Assembly: GCF_030269325.1 (NCBI RefSeq)
Contig: NZ_BSTD01000002.1
Span: 1,426,001-1,490,000, forward strand
Direction of reading: 5' to 3'
DNA: 64,000 nt
Source of the DNA: Amycolatopsis sp. NBRC 101858
Lineage (GTDB): Bacteria; Actinomycetota; Actinomycetes; Mycobacteriales; Pseudonocardiaceae
The notes below the pieces were generated by a model. That model ran no database searches and had not been told where the DNA came from. It worked only from the letters and a program-made list of their open reading frames with translations. Below are positions 40,111-47,897 of the stretch, one piece after another. Every line of letters starts with the position of its first letter. Within the stretch, counting starts at the first letter, position 1. A program made the position numbers and the translations under genes.

Positions 40111-41237
40111 CTGCCCGCCTCCGCACCGACCGCCGGGAAGCTGCCGCGGCGCATCGTGTCCTCGTAGGCGCCGATCGCGTCGAGCAGGCCGGCCCGGCCG
40201 CGGTACGCCCCGGCCAGCGCGTCGCCGAGGTGGTGCGCGTCCCGCAGCGCCAGGTTGCCGCCGAACCCCGGGGCCAGGTGGACGGCGTCGCCGAGGACGG
40301 TCACGGGACTCGCGGGCCAGGCCGGGATCGGCGGGATCGTCCCGATGCGCAGCGCGACTGTGACCTCCGGCCACGCCTCGGCGACGACCAGCCGGAGAGC
40401 CGGGGGCAGGTCCGCGGCCAGGTCCCCGGCCCGGCGCCATGCCGTGGCCGGACCGAGCCGCTCCCGGGTGACGGGCAAGGCCCACATCACGTAGTCCTCG
40501 AGCTCGGCGACCGCGCCGGGGCGCAGGTCGGGCAGCCACCGCCGCCGCGCGGGCACGGGCGGTTCGGTGAACCGCAGCACGCCCAACACCATCGTCGTGC
40601 CCCGCACGTGCGCGGCGGCGGGGCTGTCGCCGATCAGGCCGGGCACCCCGGTACCGAGCACGGCACGCAGCGGCGTCGCGCCCATGATCATCCGGCGTCC
40701 CGTGTCCACCACCCGCGCCTCGGGCAGGTACCGGCGGCGCACCGCCGACCCGATGCCGTCCGCACCGACCAGCACGTCGGCGGTGTCCGTGCGGCCGTCG
40801 GCGAACCACACCCCGACCGTGCCGTCGGCGCGCTGCTCGAACCGCGTGCATTCGGCGCCGAACCGGACCACGTCGCCCAGGCCGGTCAGCAGCACCTCCT
40901 TCAGCAGCGGCCGGTGGACCTGCCGGCCCGGCCGCGCCCGGCCCGCCGTGCCGTCGGCGGGCCGGGTACCCGTGACGGCGAGCTCTCCGTCCACATCGGA
41001 CAGTGTCAGGGTCTGCTCGCGCGGTCCGCCCGTGGTGGCCTCCACCATCGCGGCGTGTGCCGGCGGCAGGCACGCACGCAACGCCGAAGCACCGCGCTCG
41101 TCGACGTGCAGGCTGACGCCCTGCGGACGCCCGGACGCGGCGTCCCGCTCGTAGACCACGACGTCGATCCCCTCCCGGCGCAACCCGTGCGCGAGCGTCA
41201 ACCCGCCCAGGCCGGCTCCGACCACGACCACCCGCAT
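40107..41237 (-). CDS. FAD-dependent aromatic-type monooxygenase (PHBH fold)
   Basis: A 376-residue group-A flavin monooxygenase. The FAD motif is VVVVGAGLGGLTLAHGLRR, the DG motif is VLVGADGIGSAVRRRYLP, and the GD motif is VTVLGDAVHLAPGFGGNLALRD. Relatives hydroxylate or inactivate aromatics and antibiotics such as tetracyclines and rifamycins. The ATG at 41237 is preferred over one at 41258 because the latter lies inside a perfect operator palindrome, and GATGAGGG precedes 41237. It is divergent from a TetR gene, a common layout for xenobiotic resistance. It is followed by the DUF3159 gene. Confidence 0.85.
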   Translation of the reverse strand: MRVVVVGAGLGGLTLAHGLRREGIDVVVYERDAASGRPQGVSLHVDERGASALRACLPPAHAAMVEATTGGPREQTLTLSDVDGELAVTGTRPADGTAGRARPGRQVHRPLLKEVLLTGLGDVVRFGAECTRFEQRADGTVGVWFADGRTDTADVLVGADGIGSAVRRRYLPEARVVDTGRRMIMGATPLRAVLGTGVPGLIGDSPAAAHVRGTTMVLGVLRFTEPPVPARRRWLPDLRPGAVAELEDYVMWALPVTRERLGPATAWRRAGDLAADLPPALRLVVAEAWPEVTVALRIGTIPPIPAWPASPVTVLGDAVHLAPGFGGNLALRDAHHLGDALAGAYRGRAGLLDAIGAYEDTMRRGSFPAVGAEAGR

Positions 41238-41250
41238 GCCCTCATCCCCA

Positions 41251-41272
41251 TTCTTCATCGCCTGATGAAGAA
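41251..41272. promoter_or_regulatory. Perfect TetR operator palindrome O1
   Basis: TTCTTCATC (41251-41259) and GATGAAGAA (41264-41272) are exact inverted repeats with a four-base centre. The site lies 14 bases before the monooxygenase start and between it and the TetR gene. Such a long, AT-rich palindrome in GC-rich DNA is the expected form of a TetR-family operator. Confidence 0.8.
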
Positions 41273-41297
41273 CACCGTACGGCGCGTTCCCGCAAAA

Positions 41298-41317
41298 CTC
41301 CACCAGGCGATGAAGAA
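41298..41317. promoter_or_regulatory. Second, partly degenerate TetR operator O2
   Basis: CAGGCGATGAAGAA (41304-41317) repeats 14 bases of O1 in the opposite orientation. The left arm here is degenerate (CTCCAC instead of CTTCAT). It lies 22 bases before the TetR start, so binding here would give autoregulation. Confidence 0.6.
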
Positions 41318-41339
41318 AGCGTGTTAGGCTTCGGCGGTC

Positions 41340-41948
41340 ATGACGGAGCACGACAACAGCAGCCGCCCCGGACGCTGGCGGTCCGGCGCGGAGAGCAAGC
41401 AGCGGATCCTGCAGGTCGCCCGCGAGCTGTTCCACGAGCACGGCTACGGCAGCACGACCGTGCGCGCGATCGCCACCGCCGCGGGCGTCGACCCGGCGAT
41501 GGTGTTCTACTTCTTCGGCACCAAACAAGGCCTGTTCGGCGCCGTGACCGACATGGCAGGCGACGTCCCGCAGGCCCTCGAGGCGCTCTTCGCCGGCGAC
41601 CTCGGCACCCTCGGCGAGCGCATCGTCCGGACGCTCGTGGAGAACCTCGACCGGTCCGACCACCTGCCGCTGGTGACGCTGACCCGGTCGGCTCCCACCG
41701 ACCCGCGGTCCGAGGCGCTCCTGCGCGAATTCATCGACCGGGAGATCACCGGGCGGCTCGCGGCCCTGCTCGGCACGCCGGACGCCCGGCTGCGGGCGGG
41801 CATGGTCGACGTCCAGATCCTGGGGCTCGCGGTGGCCCGGTACATCGCGCGCATCGAGCCGATCGCGTCCGCATCGGTCGACGAGCTGGTCGCCGCGTTC
41901 GGGCCCCTCGTGCAGCACTGCCTGACCGGCCGGGCCACACCGTCGTAA
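41340..41948 (+). CDS. TetR-family transcriptional regulator
   Basis: A 202-residue repressor. The HTH is near residues 25-65 (SKQRILQVARELFHEHGYGS, TTVRAIATAAGVDPAMVFYFFG), and the C-terminal ligand domain is of the common TetR_C type. It probably represses the divergent monooxygenase-DUF3159 pair and itself through two related palindromes in the 102-base gap. The inducer is probably the monooxygenase substrate. The ATG at 41340 is clear. A stem-loop follows the stop. Confidence 0.95.
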   Translation: MTEHDNSSRPGRWRSGAESKQRILQVARELFHEHGYGSTTVRAIATAAGVDPAMVFYFFGTKQGLFGAVTDMAGDVPQALEALFAGDLGTLGERIVRTLVENLDRSDHLPLVTLTRSAPTDPRSEALLREFIDREITGRLAALLGTPDARLRAGMVDVQILGLAVARYIARIEPIASASVDELVAAFGPLVQHCLTGRATPS

Positions 41949-41964
41949 GCGCGCGACGTAAGGA

Positions 41965-42002
41965 AGCCGACGCCGGCAGGCCATCCGGCGTTCGCGTCGG
42001 CT
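41965..42002 (+). terminator. Stem-loop terminator after tetR
   Basis: ACGCCGG (41970-41976) pairs with CCGGCGT (41985-41991) around an eight-base loop. AGCCG (41965-41969) can extend the stem with CGGCT (41998-42002) past a bulge. It begins 16 bases after the tetR stop. Confidence 0.65.
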
Positions 42003-42066
42003 CAAGCAGGCGGGCATAGCGTCCGGTCGCCGAAGCATTCCCCCGGAAAACCGAATGAGGCAGATC

Positions 42067-43986
42067 ATGCGCGAAAACCAGGCGGGCCCGAACCGACGGT
42101 CCTTCCTGCGCACCGCCGGGCTGGCCGGTGCCGGCGTGACGGCGCTGGGTGCGCTCGGCGCCGCACCGGCCGAAGCCGACACCGCGACCGGCGCGAACGG
42201 CGCCGGCGGCCGGTGGCACCCGGACGGCGAGAGCCTCCAGTTCACCGTCGCGGTGATGCCGGACACCCAGTACCTCTACTGGGGCAGCCAGAACAGCATC
42301 AACCCGGAGCCGCAGGAAGCGTCGCTGCGGTACGTGATCGAGAACAGCGGCAGACCGGACGGCAACATCGTCTTCCTGGCCCACCTCGGCGACCTGACGC
42401 AGGACGCCGACGTCACGTCGTTCCAGGCCGTGGACAAGACGTTCAAGCAGGCCGACTCGGCCGGCGTCGCCTACAGCGTGCTCGCCGGCAACCACGACGT
42501 GTCCGGCGACGACACGCGCGGCACCACGCCGTACCTGCAGACGATGGGCCCGCAGCGGTTCCGCCGGCAGAAGTCGTTCCTCGGCTCCGACGCGAGCGGC
42601 TACAACACCGCGCACGTCTTCCGCGCCGCCGGGCGCGAGTGGCTGCTGCTGGCCATGGACTGGCGCACGTCGGCCGCGGGCTTCGCGTGGGCGAACGATG
42701 TCATCAAGAAGAACCCGAAGCTGCCGGTGATCCTCACGTGCCATGAGATCGTCGCGCCGACCTACGGCGACGAGGTCTACCCCTACGAGTCGGGCGATCC
42801 CGAGAACAACGCCGAGATCACCGATTACGGCCAGACCGTCTGGGACGCGCTGATCAAGGACAACGACCAGATCTTCCTCACGCTCAACGGCCACTACTGG
42901 CCCTCGGGCCGCATGACGAAGAAGAACGCCGCCGGCCACGACGTGCACCTGCACATCACGAACTACCAGAACCGGTACATGAGCGGCGGCGGCATGCTGC
43001 GCCTGTACCACTTCGACCTCGCGCGGAACACGATCGACGTCGAGACGGTCTCGCCGTGGATCCTGGAGAAGGACCCCGCGAAGCGCAACCGCCTGGAGGT
43101 GCTGGAGTCGCGGCTCACCACGTCCGTCGACCGCTTCTCGATGCCGTTCGACTTCGAACAGCGCTTCGCCGGCTTCATCCCCGTGCCGGTCCGCCCGGCG
43201 CGCCCGGCCGGCCAGGTGCTCGTGCCGGGCACGCTCGCGTACTGGCGCTTCGACAACGTCGGCGCGAACGGCAGTTCCGTCACCGCGGCCCAGAAGGTGC
43301 GCGACCTGTCGGGCCGCGGCAACGACCTCACGCTGCAGTCGGTCGCCGGTACCGCCCCCGACGCCCTGACCTGGACCGACGACCACCACCCCGACCAGCC
43401 GGGCCACGCCAGCCTCCGCTTCGCCGGCGGCAGGAGCCCGCTGCACGGCGCGTACCTGACCACGGGCGCGAGTGCACCGCTGAACACCGAGGCGTTCAAG
43501 CGCGGCTACACGATCGAGACGTTCGTGAAGATCCCGCGCGACTGGGACGGCGGCACCAACGGCAACATGCCGGTCCTGGTCCGCCGCGGCGCGTCCGGCA
43601 ACGCGGGCAAGCACGGCAAGAACACCGACCCGAAGGAGCCGGTGGCCCAGCTGATGACCACGAACAACGGCCGTGAGGTGCAGTTCAACTGCTACCCGCT
43701 CAGCCAGACCTACCCGACGACCAACTGGAGCCACGGCCTGGCCGAAGACCAGTGGTGGCACATCGCGGTCGTCAACGACGGGCACCACACGAAGGTCTAC
43801 GTCGAAAGCGCCCCGGTGGCGGACAACCCCTCCACGGACTCGGTCGGCATAGCGTCCCTCGGCTTGCCGTGGCTCCTCGGCGGCCACGAGTACGGCGGCG
43901 CACTGGACAACGTGTTCCACGGCTGGATCGGCGACGTCCGCATCGTCGGCCGCGCGCTGCGGCCGGAGGAGTTCCTGACCCACTGA
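42067..43986 (+). CDS. Tat-exported metallophosphoesterase with LamG/concanavalin-like domain
   Basis: A 639-residue secreted enzyme. The N-terminus carries a twin-arginine signal (NRRSFLRTAGLAGAGVTALG, cleavage after APAEA). A calcineurin-like phosphoesterase domain follows, with metal-binding motifs VMPDTQY, HLGDLTQD, LAGNHDVS, TCHEIV and NGHYW. The C-terminal 250 residues form a LamG-type beta sandwich (TLAYWRFDNVG, then YTIETFVKIP, ending DVRIVGRALRPEEF). The ATG at 42067 has GAGG six bases upstream; an ATG at 42055 is less well placed. It probably hydrolyses phosphodiesters or monoesters outside the cell for phosphate scavenging. Confidence 0.9.
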   Translation: MRENQAGPNRRSFLRTAGLAGAGVTALGALGAAPAEADTATGANGAGGRWHPDGESLQFTVAVMPDTQYLYWGSQNSINPEPQEASLRYVIENSGRPDGNIVFLAHLGDLTQDADVTSFQAVDKTFKQADSAGVAYSVLAGNHDVSGDDTRGTTPYLQTMGPQRFRRQKSFLGSDASGYNTAHVFRAAGREWLLLAMDWRTSAAGFAWANDVIKKNPKLPVILTCHEIVAPTYGDEVYPYESGDPENNAEITDYGQTVWDALIKDNDQIFLTLNGHYWPSGRMTKKNAAGHDVHLHITNYQNRYMSGGGMLRLYHFDLARNTIDVETVSPWILEKDPAKRNRLEVLESRLTTSVDRFSMPFDFEQRFAGFIPVPVRPARPAGQVLVPGTLAYWRFDNVGANGSSVTAAQKVRDLSGRGNDLTLQSVAGTAPDALTWTDDHHPDQPGHASLRFAGGRSPLHGAYLTTGASAPLNTEAFKRGYTIETFVKIPRDWDGGTNGNMPVLVRRGASGNAGKHGKNTDPKEPVAQLMTTNNGREVQFNCYPLSQTYPTTNWSHGLAEDQWWHIAVVNDGHHTKVYVESAPVADNPSTDSVGIASLGLPWLLGGHEYGGALDNVFHGWIGDVRIVGRALRPEEFLTH

Positions 43987-44000
43987 GCCACGAGAAGCGG

Positions 44001-44030
44001 TAGCCGGCGGAGCGGGCGCTCCGCCGGCTA
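44001..44030. terminator. Perfect 13-bp hairpin terminator
   Basis: TAGCCGGCGGAGC (44001-44013) and GCTCCGCCGGCTA (44018-44030) pair perfectly around a GGGC loop. It sits 14 bases after the phosphoesterase stop and six bases before the stop of the reversed lectin remnant, so it may have served both directions. Confidence 0.85.
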
Positions 44031-44035
44031 CCGGC

Positions 44036-44195
44036 TCAACGCTCGCCCGGGAACGGCGGAAGGTCCCAGATCTGGTCGGTGTTCTGCGGCAGGCAGTCGA
44101 ACTGGGCCGCGCGCGCTCCGTTTTCGCTGCCGCCCCCGGACACCACCAGGCAGCGGCCGGTCCCGCGGTTCTTGATCCGCCGATACGCGGCCGAA
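44036..44195 (-). pseudogene. C-terminal remnant of a ricin-type beta-trefoil lectin domain
   Basis: The minus strand encodes about 50 residues ending PPFPGER. They include YRRIKNRGTGRCLVVSGGG, then ENGARAAQFDC and TDQIWDLPP, the pattern of one ricin B-lectin repeat (YRIxN..SGxCL....QxxC....Q.W). Upstream of about 44195 the same frame becomes low-complexity sequence with no lectin or signal-peptide features. This is therefore the tail of a lost secreted glycosidase or lectin gene. Its stop is followed by the shared hairpin. Confidence 0.65.
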
Positions 44196-44255
44196 ACCGC
44201 GGACGAGCGGTCCGCGGAAGAGGCGCGGCGCCGGGTCCTCGGCTCCTTTCCTGCA

Positions 44256-44617
44256 CACCGCCTGCGCTGCCGAGAAGCTTCTGTCGCCCCAACGCCGGCG
44301 GCCCCCGCCACGACGAGTTCGCCGTCAGGCAGGCCTGTCTCGGCCGGGTGCTCGGCGGGCTGAACCGGCTCGACGAAGCCCTCGAACACATCACGAGCAC
44401 CCTCGCCCTCTTCCGCGGGCTCGGGGACGAGATCCGCCAAGCGCATTCCCTCGACAACCTCGGCCGGCTCACGGCCCGGCTCGGCGACCACGCAACCGCA
44501 CTCGGCCACTGCCGGACCGCACTCGAATTCCACCGGAAGCACGACTACCGCGACGGCCGCGAAGCCCAACGCGTCCAGGACCACCTGGACAAACCGGTTC
44601 GGGTCAGGACACCTTGA
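44256..44617 (+). pseudogene. C-terminal TPR remnant of a SARP/LuxR-type regulator
   Basis: The plus strand encodes HDEFAVRQACLGRVLGGLNR, LDEALEHITSTLALFRGLGD, EIRQAHSLDNLGRLTARLGD and HATALGHCRTALEFHRKHD. These are two to three tetratricopeptide repeats in the form found at the C-terminus of AfsR/SARP or large LuxR regulators. No start codon, DNA-binding or NTPase domain lies upstream, and the frame is broken before about 44256. It overlaps the 3' end of the convergent amidotransferase gene by 14 bases. It is probably the leftover of a pathway regulator at the cluster border. The left boundary is approximate. Confidence 0.65.
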
Positions 44618-46439
44618 GGCTGGGCTTGGTGAGGTCCAGCCAGACGGCGACGTCGAGGATCCGCTCGAAGGTGAACCGGGCCGCGGGGTCCACGTCGGCC
44701 GGGTTGCGGCTCGCCGCTTCCGCGACCTTCTGCGGGTCGCACATGAACAACGCGTCCGTGTTCGCCTCGGTGAGGACGTCCCGGACCTGCTGCTGGAGCG
44801 CCGCCACGTAGCGGAGGTCCTGGGTCGAGGGGTAGCCGCTCTTGCGGCGGGCCGCCACCGAGTCCGGGAGCACGTCCCGGGCCGCCGCGCGGAGCAGGCT
44901 CTTCTCGTGGCCGTCGAACGTGTGCATCGACCAGGGGACGTTGTACAGGTACTGCACCAGGCGGTGGTCGCAGAACGGGACCCTCGTCTCCACGCCCGCG
45001 CGCATCGCCATCCGGTCCAGGCGGTCTTCCAGCGTGCGCATGAAACGGGTCAGGCCCAGGTAGGCGATCTCGCGCTGCTTGCGGCGGCGGGTGTCCTCGC
45101 CGTCCAGGTGGGGTACTTCGGTGAGCGCGTCGTGGTAGCTGTCCCGGGTGAACCCCGGGAGGTCGATCAGGTCGATGAACTCCTGGGTCATGTAGGACGA
45201 GGTGTCCAGCTGCGGCCAGGCGACGAACCAGGGGAAGTTTCCCCCCGAGTAGACCGATTCGGCGTGGTGCCAGAGGTGGCCCATGAAGATCTCGTCACCG
45301 GCCTCCCCGCTCAACGCCACCGTGACGTGCTCCTTGAGTGCCTTGAACAGCAGGAAGATCGAGCTGTTCATGTCGCCCATGCCGTAGGGCGCGTCCCAGG
45401 CGGCCACGACCTCCCGGCGCACCTCCGGGTCGGACAGCGCGCGGTGGTCCAGGACGAGCTGGTGGTGCTCGGTCCCGACGTGCGCCACGACGTCGGCGAT
45501 GTAGGGGCCGTCGGCACTGCCCCGGATGCTGTCGGGCTTGAAGTTCTCGGTCTGGTCGGGGAAGTCCACCGAGAACGTGCGGACGGTCTCGCCGCGCGGG
45601 CGCAGGCTGCGGTCGGCCAGGCCGGTGAGCACGCTGGAGTCCAGGCCACCGGACAGCAGCACGCCCCGGGGCACGTCGGCCACCAGTTCGTGGGCGACGT
45701 TGTCCTCGATCATCGCGCGGACCGTCCGGATCGTCGATTCCCGGTCCTCGGTGTGCGGCTCGGCGCTCAGGCGCCAGTAGGTGTGCTCGCGCAGGCCGGC
45801 CCGGTCCACCGTGATCACGGTGCCCGGGCGGACGATCTTCACGCCGGACCAGACGCCTTCGTCGGTGGTCGGGAACCCCAGCAGCAGCCGGCGGATGCCG
45901 TCGGTGCCGACCACCGGCTCCGCCAGCGGGTGCGCCAGGATCGCCTTCGGCTCGGAGCCGAACAGGACGCCGTCCTCGGTCGGGAAGTAGTGCAACGGCT
46001 TGGTGCCCAGGCGGTCGCGGATGAGGACCAGGCTCTCGGTCCGGCCGTCCCACAGCCCGATCGCGCACATGCCGACCATCCGCTCGGCGACCGCCGCGCC
46101 CCACTCCAAGTACCCGCGCAGCACCACTTCGGTGTCGCTGGCGGTGCGGAACCGGTGCCCGCGCCGGCGCAGTTCGTCGCGCAGTTCGACGAAGTTGTAC
46201 GTCTCACCGCTGTAGGTGAGCACGACCTCGCCGTCCGGGGTGTCGACCGACATCGGCTGGGTTCCGCCGGGCAGGTCGATGATGGAGAGCCGGCGGTGGC
46301 CGAAGGCGGCGTGCGTCCCGGTCCAGATCCCCCATTCGTCCGGACCGCGCTGGCGCATGCTGTGCGTCATGGCCTCGATCGCGGGCCGTTCTCTGGTCAG
46401 GTCACGGTCGAACGACACCCAGCCGGCAACCCCGCACAT
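44604..46439 (-). CDS. Asparagine synthetase-like glutamine-hydrolysing amidotransferase
   Basis: A 611-residue AsnB-type enzyme. Cys2 after the initiator Met is the glutaminase nucleophile (MCGVAGWVSFDRDL), with RGPDEWG and HRRLSIIDL following. The synthetase half has the ATP pyrophosphatase loop LLSGGLDSSVLTGL and then SGEAGDEIFMGH. Both halves look intact. It would adenylate a carboxylate and amidate it with ammonia from glutamine. Next to a type I PKS, the substrate is more likely a polyketide or precursor acid than aspartate (compare OxyD in oxytetracycline). The ATG at 46439 has GGAGGGAG upstream. It is divergent from the diiron oxygenase. Confidence 0.85.
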   Translation of the reverse strand: MCGVAGWVSFDRDLTRERPAIEAMTHSMRQRGPDEWGIWTGTHAAFGHRRLSIIDLPGGTQPMSVDTPDGEVVLTYSGETYNFVELRDELRRRGHRFRTASDTEVVLRGYLEWGAAVAERMVGMCAIGLWDGRTESLVLIRDRLGTKPLHYFPTEDGVLFGSEPKAILAHPLAEPVVGTDGIRRLLLGFPTTDEGVWSGVKIVRPGTVITVDRAGLREHTYWRLSAEPHTEDRESTIRTVRAMIEDNVAHELVADVPRGVLLSGGLDSSVLTGLADRSLRPRGETVRTFSVDFPDQTENFKPDSIRGSADGPYIADVVAHVGTEHHQLVLDHRALSDPEVRREVVAAWDAPYGMGDMNSSIFLLFKALKEHVTVALSGEAGDEIFMGHLWHHAESVYSGGNFPWFVAWPQLDTSSYMTQEFIDLIDLPGFTRDSYHDALTEVPHLDGEDTRRRKQREIAYLGLTRFMRTLEDRLDRMAMRAGVETRVPFCDHRLVQYLYNVPWSMHTFDGHEKSLLRAAARDVLPDSVAARRKSGYPSTQDLRYVAALQQQVRDVLTEANTDALFMCDPQKVAEAASRNPADVDPAARFTFERILDVAVWLDLTKPSLKVS

Positions 46440-46537
46440 GTTTGCTCCCTCCGTTGCGGCGGATCGTATCCAGGCTCGCGGGCAGCGACAACGAACATAG
46501 GGGTTGGGCCTCCCGGTCGTGCGTGGTGAAGTGGGAC

Positions 46538-46554
46538 AGGAGGTGAAACCGTTG
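46538..46554 (+). promoter_or_regulatory. Strong ribosome-binding site that fixes a TTG start
   Basis: AGGAGGTG lies six bases before the TTG at 46552. The sequence is close to the ideal anti-16S match. The only other nearby candidate, a GTG, is inside the Shine-Dalgarno itself, so the TTG is taken as the start of the diiron oxygenase. Confidence 0.75.
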
Positions 46555-47478
46555 ACAGCAAGCGACTATCGGTCGAGGTTCACCGAGTGGGACCGGCGGT
46601 CCTGGGTGCGCTCCAAGCCCCACCGGGACTCCCCGTTCACCGCGGGCGGGCACTTCTTCTCGGCGGATCTGTGCCCGCTGTCGGCGTGCCCGCCGGTGCT
46701 CGCGGCACCGGCCGGTGTCCGCGCGGCGATCCTCGTCCACAGCCTCTACCTGCACCTGGAGTTCACGGTGCAGCTGGAAATGGGGCCGGTCAACGAGATC
46801 TGCGCGCTGCTGCGGTCGCCGGGCTTCCTGCCGTGGCTGCCCGCCGCCATGAAGGACGACGTGCTGCGGATCTACACCGACGAAGCCGGCCACGCGGAGA
46901 TGTCCAACACGCTCAAGTCGGCGGTCATGGCCGAGACCGGGGTGGTCCCGATCGAGCACCGGCCGCGGTTCCTCACCGAGCTCGCCACGCTGTACTCGGC
47001 CGAGCTGCCCGCGTACCGGCCGCTGGTCAAGCTGTTCTTCGCGATCGTCTCGGAAACCCTGATCACCGGCACCCTGACCCGGCTCCCGAAGGACCCGTCC
47101 GTGCAGCCGGCCGTGCGCGAGCTGGCGCAGGACCACGCCGCGGACGAAGGCCGGCACCACGCGTTCTTCCGCCAGCTGTTCGAACTGCTGTGGCCGAGGA
47201 TGCCGCTGCCGTTGCGCCGCAAGATCGGCGCGCTGCTGCCCCGGGTGATCCACGCGTTCCTCTGGCCGGACGAGCCCGCGCTGACCAGCGTGCTGCGGAG
47301 CATGCCCGGCGAGTTCGACGACCCGGTCGGGATCGTGGCCGAGATGTCCGCGTCGGCGCGGACGCGCGACGGCGTGCTGCGCAACGCGACGCCGACGCTG
47401 CGCATGCTCCGGGACAACGGGGTGTTCGAGGATCCGCCGGTGTCGCGGGCTTTTCTCGACGCCGGGCTGCTCCGATGA
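46552..47478 (+). CDS. AurF-type diiron oxygenase (N-oxygenase family)
   Basis: A 308-residue ferritin-like diiron protein. It has two copies of the AurF-family metal motif E-x(28-37)-D-E-x2-H: QLE, 33 residues, DEAGH; and SET, 29 residues, DEGRH. This is as expected for a complete diiron site. AurF and CmlI convert arylamines to nitro groups; relatives hydroxylate or desaturate carrier-bound substrates. The amine or carbon oxidised here is unknown. The gene is co-translated (ATGA overlap) with a small unrecognised gene, and is divergent from the amidotransferase. Together they look like the tailoring or starter-unit part of the adjacent PKS cluster. Confidence 0.85.
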   Translation: MTASDYRSRFTEWDRRSWVRSKPHRDSPFTAGGHFFSADLCPLSACPPVLAAPAGVRAAILVHSLYLHLEFTVQLEMGPVNEICALLRSPGFLPWLPAAMKDDVLRIYTDEAGHAEMSNTLKSAVMAETGVVPIEHRPRFLTELATLYSAELPAYRPLVKLFFAIVSETLITGTLTRLPKDPSVQPAVRELAQDHAADEGRHHAFFRQLFELLWPRMPLPLRRKIGALLPRVIHAFLWPDEPALTSVLRSMPGEFDDPVGIVAEMSASARTRDGVLRNATPTLRMLRDNGVFEDPPVSRAFLDAGLLR

Positions 47479-47897
47479 TCCGGGACTACCTGCTGGCGTT
47501 GCTGTCCGTGCCGCTGGCGGCCGAGTCCGAGACCGCGCGGTTCGCCACCGGCGCACCGTGGGCCGACATCCTGGCCCGGTGGCTGACCCGGGCGCAGGAG
47601 CTGGACACGAGGCTGGACTTCGACCTGTCCCGGCACCCGGCGGGCCTGTCCCTGCGGACGCGGCACCCGCTGGCGGCCACGGTGACGCTGGCCCTGGTCA
47701 CCGAGCCCGACGTCGTCCCGGAGGCCGACGGCGACCTGCTCGTCGTGCTGGCCTGCTGTCCACAGTGGACAACCGAGTGCGACGACGGTGTCCTGCTGGT
47801 GGAGCCGCGCTGGGCGGCGGGACTGCTGCTCGACGACGCCACGCCCCTGTTCTGGGGCGTGGCCGCCGCCGAGCGGCAGCCGTCAGTCCTGGACTAG
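47475..47897 (+). CDS. Unrecognised 140-residue protein coupled to the diiron oxygenase
   Basis: Not recognised. The product begins MIRDYLLALLSVPLAAESE and is predicted to be mixed alpha/beta, with alternating hydrophobic strands (TVTLALVTEP, DLLVVLACC, DGVLLVEPRW). There is no signal peptide, clear membrane segment or metal motif. The ATG at 47475 overlaps the oxygenase stop, so it is probably made in step with it and may be a partner or chaperone. The stop (47895-47897) overlaps the convergent glycosyltransferase stop by 15 bases. Real coding is supported by the coupling and strong codon bias, not by homology. Confidence 0.6.
   Translation: MIRDYLLALLSVPLAAESETARFATGAPWADILARWLTRAQELDTRLDFDLSRHPAGLSLRTRHPLAATVTLALVTEPDVVPEADGDLLVVLACCPQWTTECDDGVLLVEPRWAAGLLLDDATPLFWGVAAAERQPSVLD

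Noticed and set aside
44036..44584. A single 182-residue minus-strand gene across the debris region
   Set aside because: Only its last 50 residues look like protein (ricin lectin). The rest is the antisense of the TPR fragment.
44604..46439. Reading the asparagine-synthetase-like protein as a lasso-peptide cyclase
   Set aside because: The glutaminase half with Cys2 is intact and there is no leader peptidase or precursor peptide nearby, so a glutamine-dependent amidotransferase fits better.
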